From contig MNYP01000035.1 in the NCBI GenBank assembly GCA_001873135.1, forward strand, positions 1 to 41,952: a DNA stretch of 41,952 bases, in the 5' to 3' direction. Source of the stretch: Helicobacteraceae bacterium CG2_30_36_10 (GTDB taxonomy: Bacteria > Campylobacterota > Campylobacteria > Campylobacterales > Sulfurimonadaceae). The translations under genes and the position numbers were made by a program. Below the pieces are notes generated by a model. It was not told the DNA's origin. It saw only the letters and a program-made list of their open reading frames with translations, and did not search any database. Positions 34,636-41,952 of the stretch are shown piece by piece (the stretch's first letter is position 1; every line of letters starts with the position of its first letter).

Positions 34636-35274
34636 ATGATAAAAATATTTCTTTCCATACTTCTCTTAGTAATGGCCGGTAATGCAAATGAGATGGGCTC
34701 AAAAGGCGGTAGTTGCACACTGACACAAGAGGGTCCGTTAGTTGTTGATTTTAAAGCTTACAAAACAGCAGCGAAAATAGGTGTTGGCGGAGTTTTTGAT
34801 ACTGTGGTTTACACTTCAAAAGTTTCAAGCGGCAAAAATTTTCGTGAGATTTTTATAGGTGAAACTGTCAGTATCAACACAGCTAGTGTAAACTCAAAAA
34901 ATAAAGAACGCGATGATAAGTTAGTAACTTTTTTCTTTGAAAAAATGCTTGGCAAAGAGATAACTGCTAAAATTTTAGACTATAAATCGGACAAAATATT
35001 TAAAGGTAAACCTAAAACCGGTATGTTTATGGTTGAAATAACAATGAACGGTGTTACTAAAACAGTTCCTATGAACTCTACTTATGATAGCGGTGTTATA
35101 AAGGCAAATGGTGTAATAGATATATTTGACTTTAGTGCAAACGATGCACTCTCCTCAATAAACAAAGCTTGCTATGATTTACATGAAGGTAAAACTTGGA
35201 ATGATGTTACTATTGGTTTTACTACAAAGGTAAAGAGTACTCTTTGTGATGTCCCAAAGAAAAATAGACTATAA
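34636..35274 (+). CDS. YceI-family periplasmic protein
   Basis: The 212-residue protein begins with a signal peptide (about 1-18, ending MAGNANE) and continues with a lipocalin-like YceI domain: VVDFKAYKTAAKIGVGGVF is the usual first strand pair, and the long beta-rich rest ends near FTTKVKSTLC. YceI proteins bind isoprenoid-type molecules such as polyprenyl lipids in a deep barrel. ATG 34636 was chosen because ACAAGGA precedes it and the signal peptide begins there; the open frame from GTG 34588 adds 16 polar residues. It stands alone between the stress cluster and a converging chemoreceptor gene. Confidence 0.85.
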   Translation: MIKIFLSILLLVMAGNANEMGSKGGSCTLTQEGPLVVDFKAYKTAAKIGVGGVFDTVVYTSKVSSGKNFREIFIGETVSINTASVNSKNKERDDKLVTFFFEKMLGKEITAKILDYKSDKIFKGKPKTGMFMVEITMNGVTKTVPMNSTYDSGVIKANGVIDIFDFSANDALSSINKACYDLHEGKTWNDVTIGFTTKVKSTLCDVPKKNRL

Positions 35275-35295
35275 AATAAACTGATAGATAAAAAT

Positions 35296-35325
35296 AGAAT
35301 TTCTAAGGGAAGTCTTAGAAATTCT
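35296..35325. repeat. Perfect 12-base-pair hairpin between convergent genes
   Basis: AGAATTTCTAAG and CTTAGAAATTCT pair without mismatch around GGAAGT, 21 bases after the yceI-like stop and 28 before the chemoreceptor stop. Position suggests bidirectional termination or transcript protection, but there is no adjacent T-run on either strand. Confidence 0.5.
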
Positions 35326-35352
35326 GCGTCAGAAAGAGAGCTCTTTTATAAT

Positions 35353-37329
35353 CTAAACCTTAAATGTATTAAGTTGCTCGTTCAACACTTTGGCATCTTC
35401 TTGCAACACTAAGGCTCTTTCATCGATTGTTTGAATCGACTCTTTGTTTTGAGAGGAGAGACTGTCTAAAGTGTGAATATTATCTATAATATTTTTAGCA
35501 CTAACAGAAAGCTCTTTAGATACTTTTTCAGAATTTTCAGCAATTTGTGCCGTTTCGTTTATCTGATCGAGAGCATTTGTTATCTTGTCATCCACTTCAT
35601 TAGAATTTTCTACGAGATGGTTGATATATTTTGCATTAATATTCATCTGCGTAGAAGTGTCAAAAATGGCTTGAACGATTAGATTGATGGCAGTATTAAT
35701 CTCGGCCAGACTGTTCTGTGTTCGCTCTGCAAGTTTTCTTACTTCATCGGCAACAACTGCAAACCCACGGCCATGTTCCCCTGCCCGGGCAGCTTCAATA
35801 GCGGCATTTAATGCAAGTAAGTTTGTTTGGTCTGCAATATCAGATATTATGGTTAAAACAGATTTTATATTTTGAGAATCTTTTCCAAGAACTGCGAGTG
35901 AATTTGCCATTTCATTTTCTTTTTGTGCAGTGATATTGACATTTTCTACTAATGTTTTGATGGTGTGATGTGCATCACTAAGGCTGTTTGTAGCAGTCCC
36001 TACTTTTTGGCTTGTACGGATACTGTCCTCAACAGAAATAGCTAAAAGTTCATAAACAACGTTTCCTATCTCTACGGTCTCATGGGCAAGATGGTGTTCT
36101 TGTGTCATTCTTTCATTTACTTCAGTGATATTTTCATTGATTCCTTGAATCTCCGTAGCGGTTTTATGCCCTGACAATACTACATTTGAAACAACATTTT
36201 GAACCTTCTCTATAAATTTGTTGATAAGTTGTGAACTCTCTCCGATTTCATCAGTTGTTGTCACTTTGAGGCGTTTTGTTAAATCACCGTCTCCTACAGA
36301 TATCTCTTGGGCGACATCACTTAGCTCTTTTAGCGGTTCTGATACCAGTTTTTTTATTATTAAAACTATACTTATAAGGGCTACAACCATTAAGATGATG
36401 ATGATTATAATGAGTGTTATAAAACCCTTGCTTGTCTCTTTAACGGCAAGCTCAACCACATCGAGAGAGTCTCCAAGCAAAAATATACCCAACTCTTTAT
36501 TGTTGTTATTGTAGATAGTTTTGTATGTATAAAAATATTTTTTATCAGTTATAAAACCCTGTTTTTTTAGAAGCTGCATGTCAATATTTTTCGCCGCTTC
36601 TAAGAAAGGTTTATCTATAAAATCTTTATCTAAATCAACATAATAATCATCGTTAAGTAAAATGGGCGTATCTATAAGTTGTATATTCTGTAGATATTTT
36701 TTATCCACTAACACAAGTAGGTCTCTAGTATCTTGAGTATTGGTATTTTTGTATACAAGCGAGTTATAACGCAAAATAAAATCTATACTTCCTAAATACT
36801 CTGACTCCCCATCCGCACTCATAAGAAGCGGAGCTGTTGAGACTATCATCAAACCCCCGCGGGTCAGCTCATTGCCGGCAAAAGCTTTTTTTGTTTCTTT
36901 GACGATATTGATACTCTCACGACTTGAGACATCGGCTCCGTAAGCTTTTAAATCCCATGATTTTACATAAGAAGAACTCATGGAGTCAACAACTTGAATG
37001 AGAGGATTTTTAAAAGATGACTCATCGTTAAGAGCAGTCCGGAAGAGGTTAATCTCGTTGTAAATAGCTTCACGCTCTTCGTCGTACATACCCGAGACAA
37101 TAGTACTGTTTTTAGATATGCCCAAAACAATATTTTTAATTGCTTCGAGTTTAAACTCTAAAATTTTAGTAATATTTTCTTGAAGCTGCACTGTTTGCTG
37201 TTTGTAGACGGTAGTAGAAATCAAATTTATTTGATACGAGGCAAAGAAGCTCAGGAGGATAAAAAAGAGCGCAAAAGTAGGGACTAAAGCGAGTAAAGAT
37301 TTTTGGAGTATAGAGAGTTTTTTTTTCAT
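35353..37329 (-). CDS. Methyl-accepting chemotaxis protein with large periplasmic Cache-like sensor
   Basis: This 658-residue receptor has a first membrane helix at about 9-31, a periplasmic domain of about 270 residues with the layout of a double Cache sensor ([40 protein letters not shown]), a second membrane helix (about 303-327), a HAMP domain (about 328-382, with GDGDLTKRL) and the signalling hairpin (about 480-525, [20 protein letters not shown] then [18 protein letters not shown]). The hairpin is nearly identical to that of the other receptor here, as required to dock in one array. There is no CZB domain. The ligand is unknown. Confidence 0.9.
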   Translation of the reverse strand: MKKKLSILQKSLLALVPTFALFFILLSFFASYQINLISTTVYKQQTVQLQENITKILEFKLEAIKNIVLGISKNSTIVSGMYDEEREAIYNEINLFRTALNDESSFKNPLIQVVDSMSSSYVKSWDLKAYGADVSSRESINIVKETKKAFAGNELTRGGLMIVSTAPLLMSADGESEYLGSIDFILRYNSLVYKNTNTQDTRDLLVLVDKKYLQNIQLIDTPILLNDDYYVDLDKDFIDKPFLEAAKNIDMQLLKKQGFITDKKYFYTYKTIYNNNNKELGIFLLGDSLDVVELAVKETSKGFITLIIIIIILMVVALISIVLIIKKLVSEPLKELSDVAQEISVGDGDLTKRLKVTTTDEIGESSQLINKFIEKVQNVVSNVVLSGHKTATEIQGINENITEVNERMTQEHHLAHETVEIGNVVYELLAISVEDSIRTSQKVGTATNSLSDAHHTIKTLVENVNITAQKENEMANSLAVLGKDSQNIKSVLTIISDIADQTNLLALNAAIEAARAGEHGRGFAVVADEVRKLAERTQNSLAEINTAINLIVQAIFDTSTQMNINAKYINHLVENSNEVDDKITNALDQINETAQIAENSEKVSKELSVSAKNIIDNIHTLDSLSSQNKESIQTIDERALVLQEDAKVLNEQLNTFKV

Positions 37330-37423
37330 TTAAAATTCACTTTTGATGAGATAAATGTATGATTTTGCAAAGATACATATAGCAATCATATAGTGTTAGT
37401 GTAAAGTGAGAGTAAAATCTCTT

Positions 37424-37441
37424 TATATGCTAAAGCATATA
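37424..37441. repeat. Near-perfect palindrome upstream of the cys operon
   Basis: TATATGCT-AA-AGCATATA is a perfect inverted repeat with a two-base centre. It lies about 95 bases before the -35 box of the sulfate-assimilation operon and about 95 bases upstream of the divergent chemoreceptor start. It looks like a dimeric-regulator site; the regulator is unknown. Confidence 0.35.
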
Positions 37442-37535
37442 CGAAAAAGACTCTGTGAAGGTAGGCTAGAGAAAAATGAAGTTGTTCACTTGATTTCTAT
37501 TTAAAATATAATGTCATGTTAATCTATAGATTTAC

Positions 37536-37564
37536 TTGACATTGTGTTTTAAATTTGTTATTAT
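37536..37564 (+). promoter_or_regulatory. Near-consensus sigma-70 promoter of the cys operon
   Basis: TTGACA (37536-37541), a spacer of exactly 17 bases and TATTAT (37559-37564) make the best -35/-10 pair in the window. The start would be about 22 bases before the first ATG, with AAGG as ribosome site. A full -35 box is rare in this phylum, where vegetative promoters usually lack one. Confidence 0.7.
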
Positions 37565-37593
37565 TTTACAGTTAGAAAAAAAAGGTTAGAAAA

Positions 37594-37818
37594 ATGACTG
37601 ATAAACCATTCAGAAGTATTGTAAAAACAATTTCTTGGAGAGCTGTCGGAACACTAGATACTATAGTTATATCTTATGTAGTTACCGGTAGTTTTGCGAT
37701 GGCAGCTTCTATTGGTTCAGTAGAATTAGTTACTAAAATGCTTTTATTCTATTTTCACGAACGTGCGTGGAATAAGATTAGTTTTGGAAAAGAAAAAGTA
37801 CCGGAGTATCAAATATGA
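37594..37818 (+). CDS. DUF2061-family membrane protein
   Basis: The 74-residue protein has the DUF2061 pattern: KTISWRAVGTLDTIVISYVV, a helix with TGSFAMAASIGSVELVTKM, then LLFYFHERAWNKI. Two membrane helices are predicted, with a basic N-terminus inside. Family genes are frequently encoded beside sulfate-activation genes (cysD, cysN, cysC), as here, but their role is unknown; a small helper for sulfate uptake or for a membrane-bound step is possible. It is the first gene behind a strong promoter, and its stop overlaps the cysH ATG (ATGA). Confidence 0.85.
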   Translation: MTDKPFRSIVKTISWRAVGTLDTIVISYVVTGSFAMAASIGSVELVTKMLLFYFHERAWNKISFGKEKVPEYQI

Positions 37819-38525
37819 AAAATAAAATTGAAGAGTTTAAAAAGCAACTTGAGGGTAAAGAGACTAAAGACGTTTTAGATTTCTTTTTAAATGAGTTAGA
37901 TATAAATATAGCTTTAGCTTCCTCCCTTGGTGCTGAAGATCAGGTTTTAACAGACTTGATGTATGAAATCAGCAGTGATGCTAATATTTTTACTTTGGAT
38001 ACAGGCAGATTGCCTAAACAAACTTACGATTTGATTGAGCGAACAAATGAAAAGTACAAAAAAAATATAAAAGTCTTTTTCCCACAAACTGATAAAGTTG
38101 AGAATTTGGTAAATGAAAAAGGGATGTTTAGCTTTTATTACTCTATTGATGAAAGAAAAGAGTGCTGTTACATAAGAAAAATTGAACCACTCAAACGTGC
38201 TTTAAGTAGCCTTGATGTTTGGATTACTGGACTTAGACGTGAGCAGTCTGTAACTAGAGGTGAGATGCAACTTATCGAGTGGGACGCGGGAAATAATCTT
38301 TTAAAACTTAATCCGCTTATAGAGTGGAGTGAAGAAGAAGTCTGGAATTATATAAAAAATAACAATGTACCGTATAACAAACTTCATGATAATGGATACC
38401 CAAGTATTGGCTGTGAGCCTTGCAGCAGAGCCGTAGAAGAGGGCGCTGATATAAGAAGTGGAAGATGGTGGTGGGAAGATCCAGAACATAAAGAATGTGG
38501 TTTACACATAAAGGAAAAGAAATGA
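37815..38525 (+). CDS. cysH: Adenylyl-sulfate reductase (APS-type CysH)
   Basis: The 236-residue enzyme reduces APS to sulfite using thioredoxin. C117-C118 (KECCYIRK) with C200 and C203 ([10 protein letters not shown]) are the ligands of the [4Fe-4S] cluster, which marks the APS-specific form rather than the PAPS form. The catalytic cysteine is C228 in ECGLH. The nucleotide-binding segment is [10 protein letters not shown] (37-46), and [12 protein letters not shown] (137-148) is the typical substrate loop. It is coupled to the DUF2061 gene before and to cysD after, and works in the assimilatory path that bypasses PAPS, in line with the absence of cysC here. Confidence 0.93.
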   Translation: MKNKIEEFKKQLEGKETKDVLDFFLNELDINIALASSLGAEDQVLTDLMYEISSDANIFTLDTGRLPKQTYDLIERTNEKYKKNIKVFFPQTDKVENLVNEKGMFSFYYSIDERKECCYIRKIEPLKRALSSLDVWITGLRREQSVTRGEMQLIEWDAGNNLLKLNPLIEWSEEEVWNYIKNNNVPYNKLHDNGYPSIGCEPCSRAVEEGADIRSGRWWWEDPEHKECGLHIKEKK

Positions 38526-39433
38526 TAGATGATAAAAAATTAACACATCTAAGACAACTAGAAGCAGAGTCCATTCATATAATGAGAGAAGTTATTGCAG
38601 AGTTTGATAACCCTGCGATGCTTTACAGTGTTGGCAAAGATAGTGCTGTTATGCTGCATCTTGCAATAAAAGCATTTTACCCATCAAAATTACCATTTCC
38701 ACTTCTACATGTAGATACTACCTGGAAGTTTAAAGAGATGATAGCGTTTCGTGATAAAAGAGTAAAAGAGTTAGGATTAGATTTACTTGTACATGTGAAT
38801 CAAGATGGAATTGACCAAGGTGTTGGTCCATTTTCTCATGGTAGTAAAGTGCATACTGATATCATGAAAACAGAAGGCTTAAAGCAAGCATTAAACAAGT
38901 ATAAGTTTGACGCAGTTTTTGGCGGGGCTAGACGTGATGAAGAAAAAAGTCGTGCCAAAGAGAGAATATACTCTTTTCGTGACAAATTTCACAGATGGGA
39001 TCCAAAAGAGCAGCGTCCAGAGCTTTGGAATTTGTATAACGGAAATGTAAATCAAGGAGAAAGTATAAGAGTTTTTCCTCTTTCAAACTGGACTGAACTT
39101 GATATTTGGCAGTATATTTACCTCGAAGGGATTCCAATAGTACCTTTATACTTTTCACAAAAACGTCCTGTCGTACAAAAAGATGGCATTAAAATTATGG
39201 TAGATGATGAGAGAATGCCTATTGAAGAAGGCGAAGAGATAAAGTATGAAAGTATAAGATTTAGAACTTTAGGTTGTTATCCACTTACTGGTGCAGTTGA
39301 TTCTACGGCTTCAACACTACCTGAAATTATTCAAGAGATGCTTTTAACAAAAACGAGTGAGAGACAAGGAAGATTAATCGATTCTGATTCATCTGGTTCA
39401 ATGGAAAAAAAGAAAATGGAGGGATACTTTTAA
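38522..39433 (+). CDS. cysD: Sulfate adenylyltransferase small subunit
   Basis: The 303-residue subunit transfers AMP from ATP to sulfate, forming APS. It has the PP-loop SVGKDSAVM (36-44), [18 protein letters not shown] and [15 protein letters not shown], all typical of CysD. The ATG at 38522 overlaps the cysH stop (ATGA); an upstream in-frame TTG at 38495 lies inside cysH and is unlikely. The last residues end KKKMEGYF, a normal C-terminus. It acts with CysN, whose gene starts in its stop codon (TAATG). Confidence 0.95.
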   Translation: MIDDKKLTHLRQLEAESIHIMREVIAEFDNPAMLYSVGKDSAVMLHLAIKAFYPSKLPFPLLHVDTTWKFKEMIAFRDKRVKELGLDLLVHVNQDGIDQGVGPFSHGSKVHTDIMKTEGLKQALNKYKFDAVFGGARRDEEKSRAKERIYSFRDKFHRWDPKEQRPELWNLYNGNVNQGESIRVFPLSNWTELDIWQYIYLEGIPIVPLYFSQKRPVVQKDGIKIMVDDERMPIEEGEEIKYESIRFRTLGCYPLTGAVDSTASTLPEIIQEMLLTKTSERQGRLIDSDSSGSMEKKKMEGYF

Positions 39434-40722
39434 TGGGTAATTTACTAAATACGGATATAGAAGAATATTTAAAGGTTCATGAAAACAAAGAACTTTTAAG
39501 GCTTATCACTTGTGGAAGTGTAGATGATGGAAAGAGTACTCTTATAGGAAAACTTCTTTATGATTCTAAGATGATATTTGAAGACCAGCTTGAGGCTATC
39601 ACAAAAGATAGTAAAAAAAGCGGAACAACCGGAGATAAAGTTGATTTGGCCCTTTTAGTTGACGGACTGGCAAGTGAGCGTGAGCAAGGTATTACTATTG
39701 ATGTTGCCTATAGATACTTTACAACAGAGAAGCGAAAGTTTATCATAGCTGATACTCCAGGTCACGAACAGTACACTAGAAACATGGCTACCGGTGCCAG
39801 TACGGCGAATCTTGCTATTATCTTGATAGATGCAAGATATGGTATACAAACGCAAACTAAAAGACACAGTTACATTGCGAGTCTTTTAGGTATAAAACAT
39901 ATAGTTGTAGCTATAAACAAGATGGATTTAGTAGATTTTGATGAAGAGAAATATGAAAAGATTAAAGCTGATTATATTCATTTTGCAAAAGAAGTTGGTA
40001 TACACGACCCAATTTTTATCCCTATAAGTGCACTTGATGGAGATAATATAGTAAATAAAAGTGACAAATCTCCTTGGTACAAAGGTGAGCCGCTTTTATC
40101 TGTTCTTGAGACTATTGAAATATCAAAAGATATAAACTTTGATGACTTTAGATTTCCTGTTCAGTATGTTAATCGTCCAAATCTTGATTTTAGAGGATTT
40201 AGCGGAACCATCGCGAGTGGAGTTATAAATGTTGGAGATGAAATCGTAGCGCTTCCTTCAAATAAAAGGTCAACTATTAAATCTATTGTTACCTATGATG
40301 GGGATTTAGAAGTTGCTTATGCGCCTATGGCGGTAACTTTAACTCTTGCTGATGAGATAGATATAAGCAGAGGTAATGTTATCGTAAAAGCCGATAATAT
40401 CCCTGATATAGCTGATGAGTTTGATGTACATGTCGTATGGATGAGTGATAAACCTTTAACTATAGGCACAAGGTATGAAATAAAAAAAGGAACCAGTACG
40501 ATTGCAGGTTTTTTTGATGAAATTCATTATAAAAAAGATGTCAATACTCTTGAACATATACATGTAGATAAACTAGAATTAAATGATATAGGCTATGTAA
40601 AATTAATACTTTCAAAAAGTGTTGTATATGATAGCTACGATGTGAACAGACAAACTGGTAGATTTATTATTATTGAGAAGTACACAAATAAGCGATATTA
40701 TGTAGCAAACGCACAAAAATAA
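39433..40722 (+). CDS. cysN: Sulfate adenylyltransferase large (GTPase) subunit
   Basis: The 429-residue GTPase drives APS synthesis by CysD. GTP motifs are GSVDDGKST (28-36), DTPGHEQYTRNM and NKMDLVDFD, followed by two beta-barrel domains. It is somewhat shorter than E. coli CysN (475) and is not fused to an APS kinase (CysC), consistent with the APS-type CysH next door that needs no PAPS. It is the last gene of the DUF2061-cysH-cysD-cysN operon. No sulfite reductase is in the window. The 3' end converges with a small minus-strand gene 15 bases away. Confidence 0.95.
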   Translation: MGNLLNTDIEEYLKVHENKELLRLITCGSVDDGKSTLIGKLLYDSKMIFEDQLEAITKDSKKSGTTGDKVDLALLVDGLASEREQGITIDVAYRYFTTEKRKFIIADTPGHEQYTRNMATGASTANLAIILIDARYGIQTQTKRHSYIASLLGIKHIVVAINKMDLVDFDEEKYEKIKADYIHFAKEVGIHDPIFIPISALDGDNIVNKSDKSPWYKGEPLLSVLETIEISKDINFDDFRFPVQYVNRPNLDFRGFSGTIASGVINVGDEIVALPSNKRSTIKSIVTYDGDLEVAYAPMAVTLTLADEIDISRGNVIVKADNIPDIADEFDVHVVWMSDKPLTIGTRYEIKKGTSTIAGFFDEIHYKKDVNTLEHIHVDKLELNDIGYVKLILSKSVVYDSYDVNRQTGRFIIIEKYTNKRYYVANAQK

Positions 40723-40737
40723 TCTAAATTTTTTTAG

Positions 40738-40959
40738 CTACTTTTTCACCAGAAATTTAATAACTTTCTCTAAGCTTCTCTTTTTTGTGATTACGACTTC
40801 ATCACCAAGCTCTAAGCCATAATCATCATAGAGCTTTTCGAGGGCTAAAGTCATTACGGCAGTAGTTATATCGTTTGAGCTGTCCAAGAAGCCCTCATCA
40901 TACTCGCAGATAGTTATTTGACCTGTTTCTTTGTTGTATTCTAGGGTTTGGGTTGTCAT
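40738..40959 (-). CDS. Small acidic protein coupled to the HNH endonuclease gene
   Basis: The 73-residue protein is acidic in its first two-thirds and basic at the end (KKRSLEKVIKFLVKK). No family is recognised; LELGDEVVITKK resembles a small beta hairpin such as in AbrB-like or SH3-like domains, but that is weak. Its ATG shares a base with the stop of the HNH gene (TAATG), so the two are translated together. It could be an immunity, antitoxin-like or accessory protein, or unrelated. I am fairly sure it is a gene because of the coupling. Confidence 0.6.
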   Translation of the reverse strand: MTTQTLEYNKETGQITICEYDEGFLDSSNDITTAVMTLALEKLYDDYGLELGDEVVITKKRSLEKVIKFLVKK

Positions 40960-41741
40960 TAATTACAATAAGTATATTTAGATGAAATTTTTGACTTTAT
41001 TTCCGATAAAATCAAAGGCACATCTCTCTTTTTATGTATCATTCTATGGCAATTAGGACATACGGGCAACACATTGTTAAGTGCTCTGCCTATTGTTTGT
41101 TCAAGCTCAGTCTCTTCAAACATAAAAACTGGTTTTTGGTGATGAATTTCAATGAATCCTTTTCCAAAATCGCCATAAAATTCTTCAAAGTCAAAACAAC
41201 AAGCCTCACATTTTATTCTTCCATTTTTTGTGTAATGTTCTATTGCTATATTTCTTAATTGAGAAGAGCGTTCATATGTTTTAGAAGTTATAATTTTACT
41301 TGCACCTTCATTTATCGTTGTATTTTCATCAAAAATTAAAATATTCTTACTTCTTACTTTATCTTCAAAAACAATGTCAAAGCTTTTTTTCAAATCATCA
41401 GAAGCAAAATCATTATTTAATAAATAATTAACGATAGGCATATTTTCTTTTAGATAATTTCTTCCATTTTCGGTAATTTCATAATACCCTTGGTTATGCC
41501 CTGTCGTAACATAAGTCGCATATCCAAATCTTTCAAATGTTTTATGTGCATTCAAATTTCTTACAATTTGGTCAAATTTTGTATCGTTTCTACCCGATAA
41601 TATTTCAGCATCTTCACCTATTGGCTTAAAGATGGCAGTTAATTTTTCTCTTAATATGGTAGTTGTTATTTGTCTGTTTTGGGAATTATCCATCAACATA
41701 AGAGATGGTAAAACTAATTGCTCTTCTGTAATTCTCGCCAT
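40959..41741 (-). CDS. HNH endonuclease with N-terminal winged-helix region
   Basis: The 260-residue protein has a C-terminal HNH nuclease domain: C178 and C181 (IKCEACCFDF) and C228 and C231 (VCPNCH) should bind a structural zinc, and H200-H201 (FIEIHHQKPV), N223 and H232/H236 make the metal-dependent active site. The first 110 residues look like the Mrr_N-type winged helix of restriction proteins (YYEITENGRNYLKENM). Such proteins are restriction enzymes, often of the modification-dependent kind, or stand-alone defence nucleases. No methyltransferase is seen inside the window. It is followed by the coupled 73-residue gene, and its start lies 150 bases from a probable transposase. Confidence 0.8.
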   Translation of the reverse strand: MARITEEQLVLPSLMLMDNSQNRQITTTILREKLTAIFKPIGEDAEILSGRNDTKFDQIVRNLNAHKTFERFGYATYVTTGHNQGYYEITENGRNYLKENMPIVNYLLNNDFASDDLKKSFDIVFEDKVRSKNILIFDENTTINEGASKIITSKTYERSSQLRNIAIEHYTKNGRIKCEACCFDFEEFYGDFGKGFIEIHHQKPVFMFEETELEQTIGRALNNVLPVCPNCHRMIHKKRDVPLILSEIKSKISSKYTYCN

Positions 41742-41892
41742 AATTTAAACCTTTTTTCTTTTTACCCCAATAATTCCATACCAAATTAGACAACAAGCCA
41801 ACTTGCTCTATAATTAGGTACTTTAAAGCGAAAAAGTCACACCTAAAATTTTCACCTATCGGGTGTAACTTTTTCTAACTTGGAATTGAATT

Positions 41893-41952
41893 ATGCCTCA
41901 AACAATATTAAACTTCAATATCGAAACAACAAACGAGAAATTAACACCTAGA
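41893..41952 (+). CDS. N-terminal fragment of a probable IS1380-type transposase (runs off the window)
   Basis: Only 20 codons are present: MPQTILNFNIETTNEKLTPR. The start resembles IS1380-family transposases, which begin with a TQ-I-L-F segment and then LTPRAGL-like residues. The call is from pattern memory and is tentative. If right, the insertion-sequence end lies in 41742-41892, where ACACC (41840s) and GGGTGT (41863-41868) form a small inverted repeat. Confidence 0.45.
   Translation, partial: MPQTILNFNIETTNEKLTPR

Noticed and set aside
1-41952. tRNA, rRNA, CRISPR array or prophage
   Set aside because: No cloverleaf-like block, no regularly spaced repeats and no phage structural genes were seen on reading; a covariance-model search was not possible.

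Overview
The window comes from a low-GC member of the Campylobacterota (formerly Epsilonproteobacteria), most like Sulfurimonas or a close relative. The clearest pointers are a Wolinella-type diheme fumarate reductase in the order frdC-frdA-frdB, a 14-subunit complex I operon, tight operons joined by ATGA or TAATG overlaps, and many chemoreceptor and c-di-GMP proteins. No rRNA, tRNA or CRISPR array was seen.

Layout. 1-2.4 kb: the 3' part of a YyaL/DUF255-type protein, a decayed MazF toxin relic and an intact vapBC pair. 2.4-7.1 kb: a rhodanese-like protein coupled to an unlisted 39-residue membrane protein, a coiled-coil protein, a response regulator/histidine kinase pair and a zinc-binding (CZB) chemoreceptor. 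7.2-11.8 kb: an RND/MMPL transporter, a LolA-like carrier and a DUF1302-like outer-membrane protein, which look like an envelope lipid-transport system. 12.2-13.4 kb: a lone AAA ATPase of the DUF4143 type. 13.4-26.5 kb: the complete minus-strand operon nuoA-B-CD-(small ORF)-E-F-G-H-I-J-K-L-M-N. 26.6-29.0 kb: a fused periplasmic-binding/GGDEF protein. 29.2-33.3 kb: frdCAB and a CPBP-family membrane protein. 33.4-35.3 kb: a small stress cluster (Sll1863-like protein, broken entericidin-like lipoprotein, Lmo0937-like peptide, DUF3185 protein) and a YceI protein. 35.4-37.3 kb: a second chemoreceptor. 37.6-40.7 kb: a sulfate-assimilation operon (DUF2061, cysH, cysD, cysN) behind a near-consensus promoter. 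40.7 kb-end: a coupled HNH-endonuclease/small-protein pair and the first 20 codons of a probable transposase.

How the genes work together. Complex I would feed electrons from a soluble donor to menaquinone and pump protons. Fumarate reductase would take electrons from menaquinol, or run in reverse as a succinate dehydrogenase. The cys operon activates sulfate and reduces APS to sulfite for biosynthesis.

Most unusual observations. (1) The 9-mer GGCATGTGG occurs at least 14 times on both strands and in different reading frames, far above chance, with a longer 17-base form repeated exactly three times. It behaves like a DNA-uptake sequence or another genome-wide DNA signal. (2) Complex I is atypical: NuoF has changed residues in its nucleotide site, NuoG is only half length, NuoH carries an extra segment of about 90 residues with two predicted helices, and a GC-rich 38-codon ORF is coupled at both ends between nuoCD and nuoE. 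(3) Several tiny genes and relics escape normal length cut-offs.
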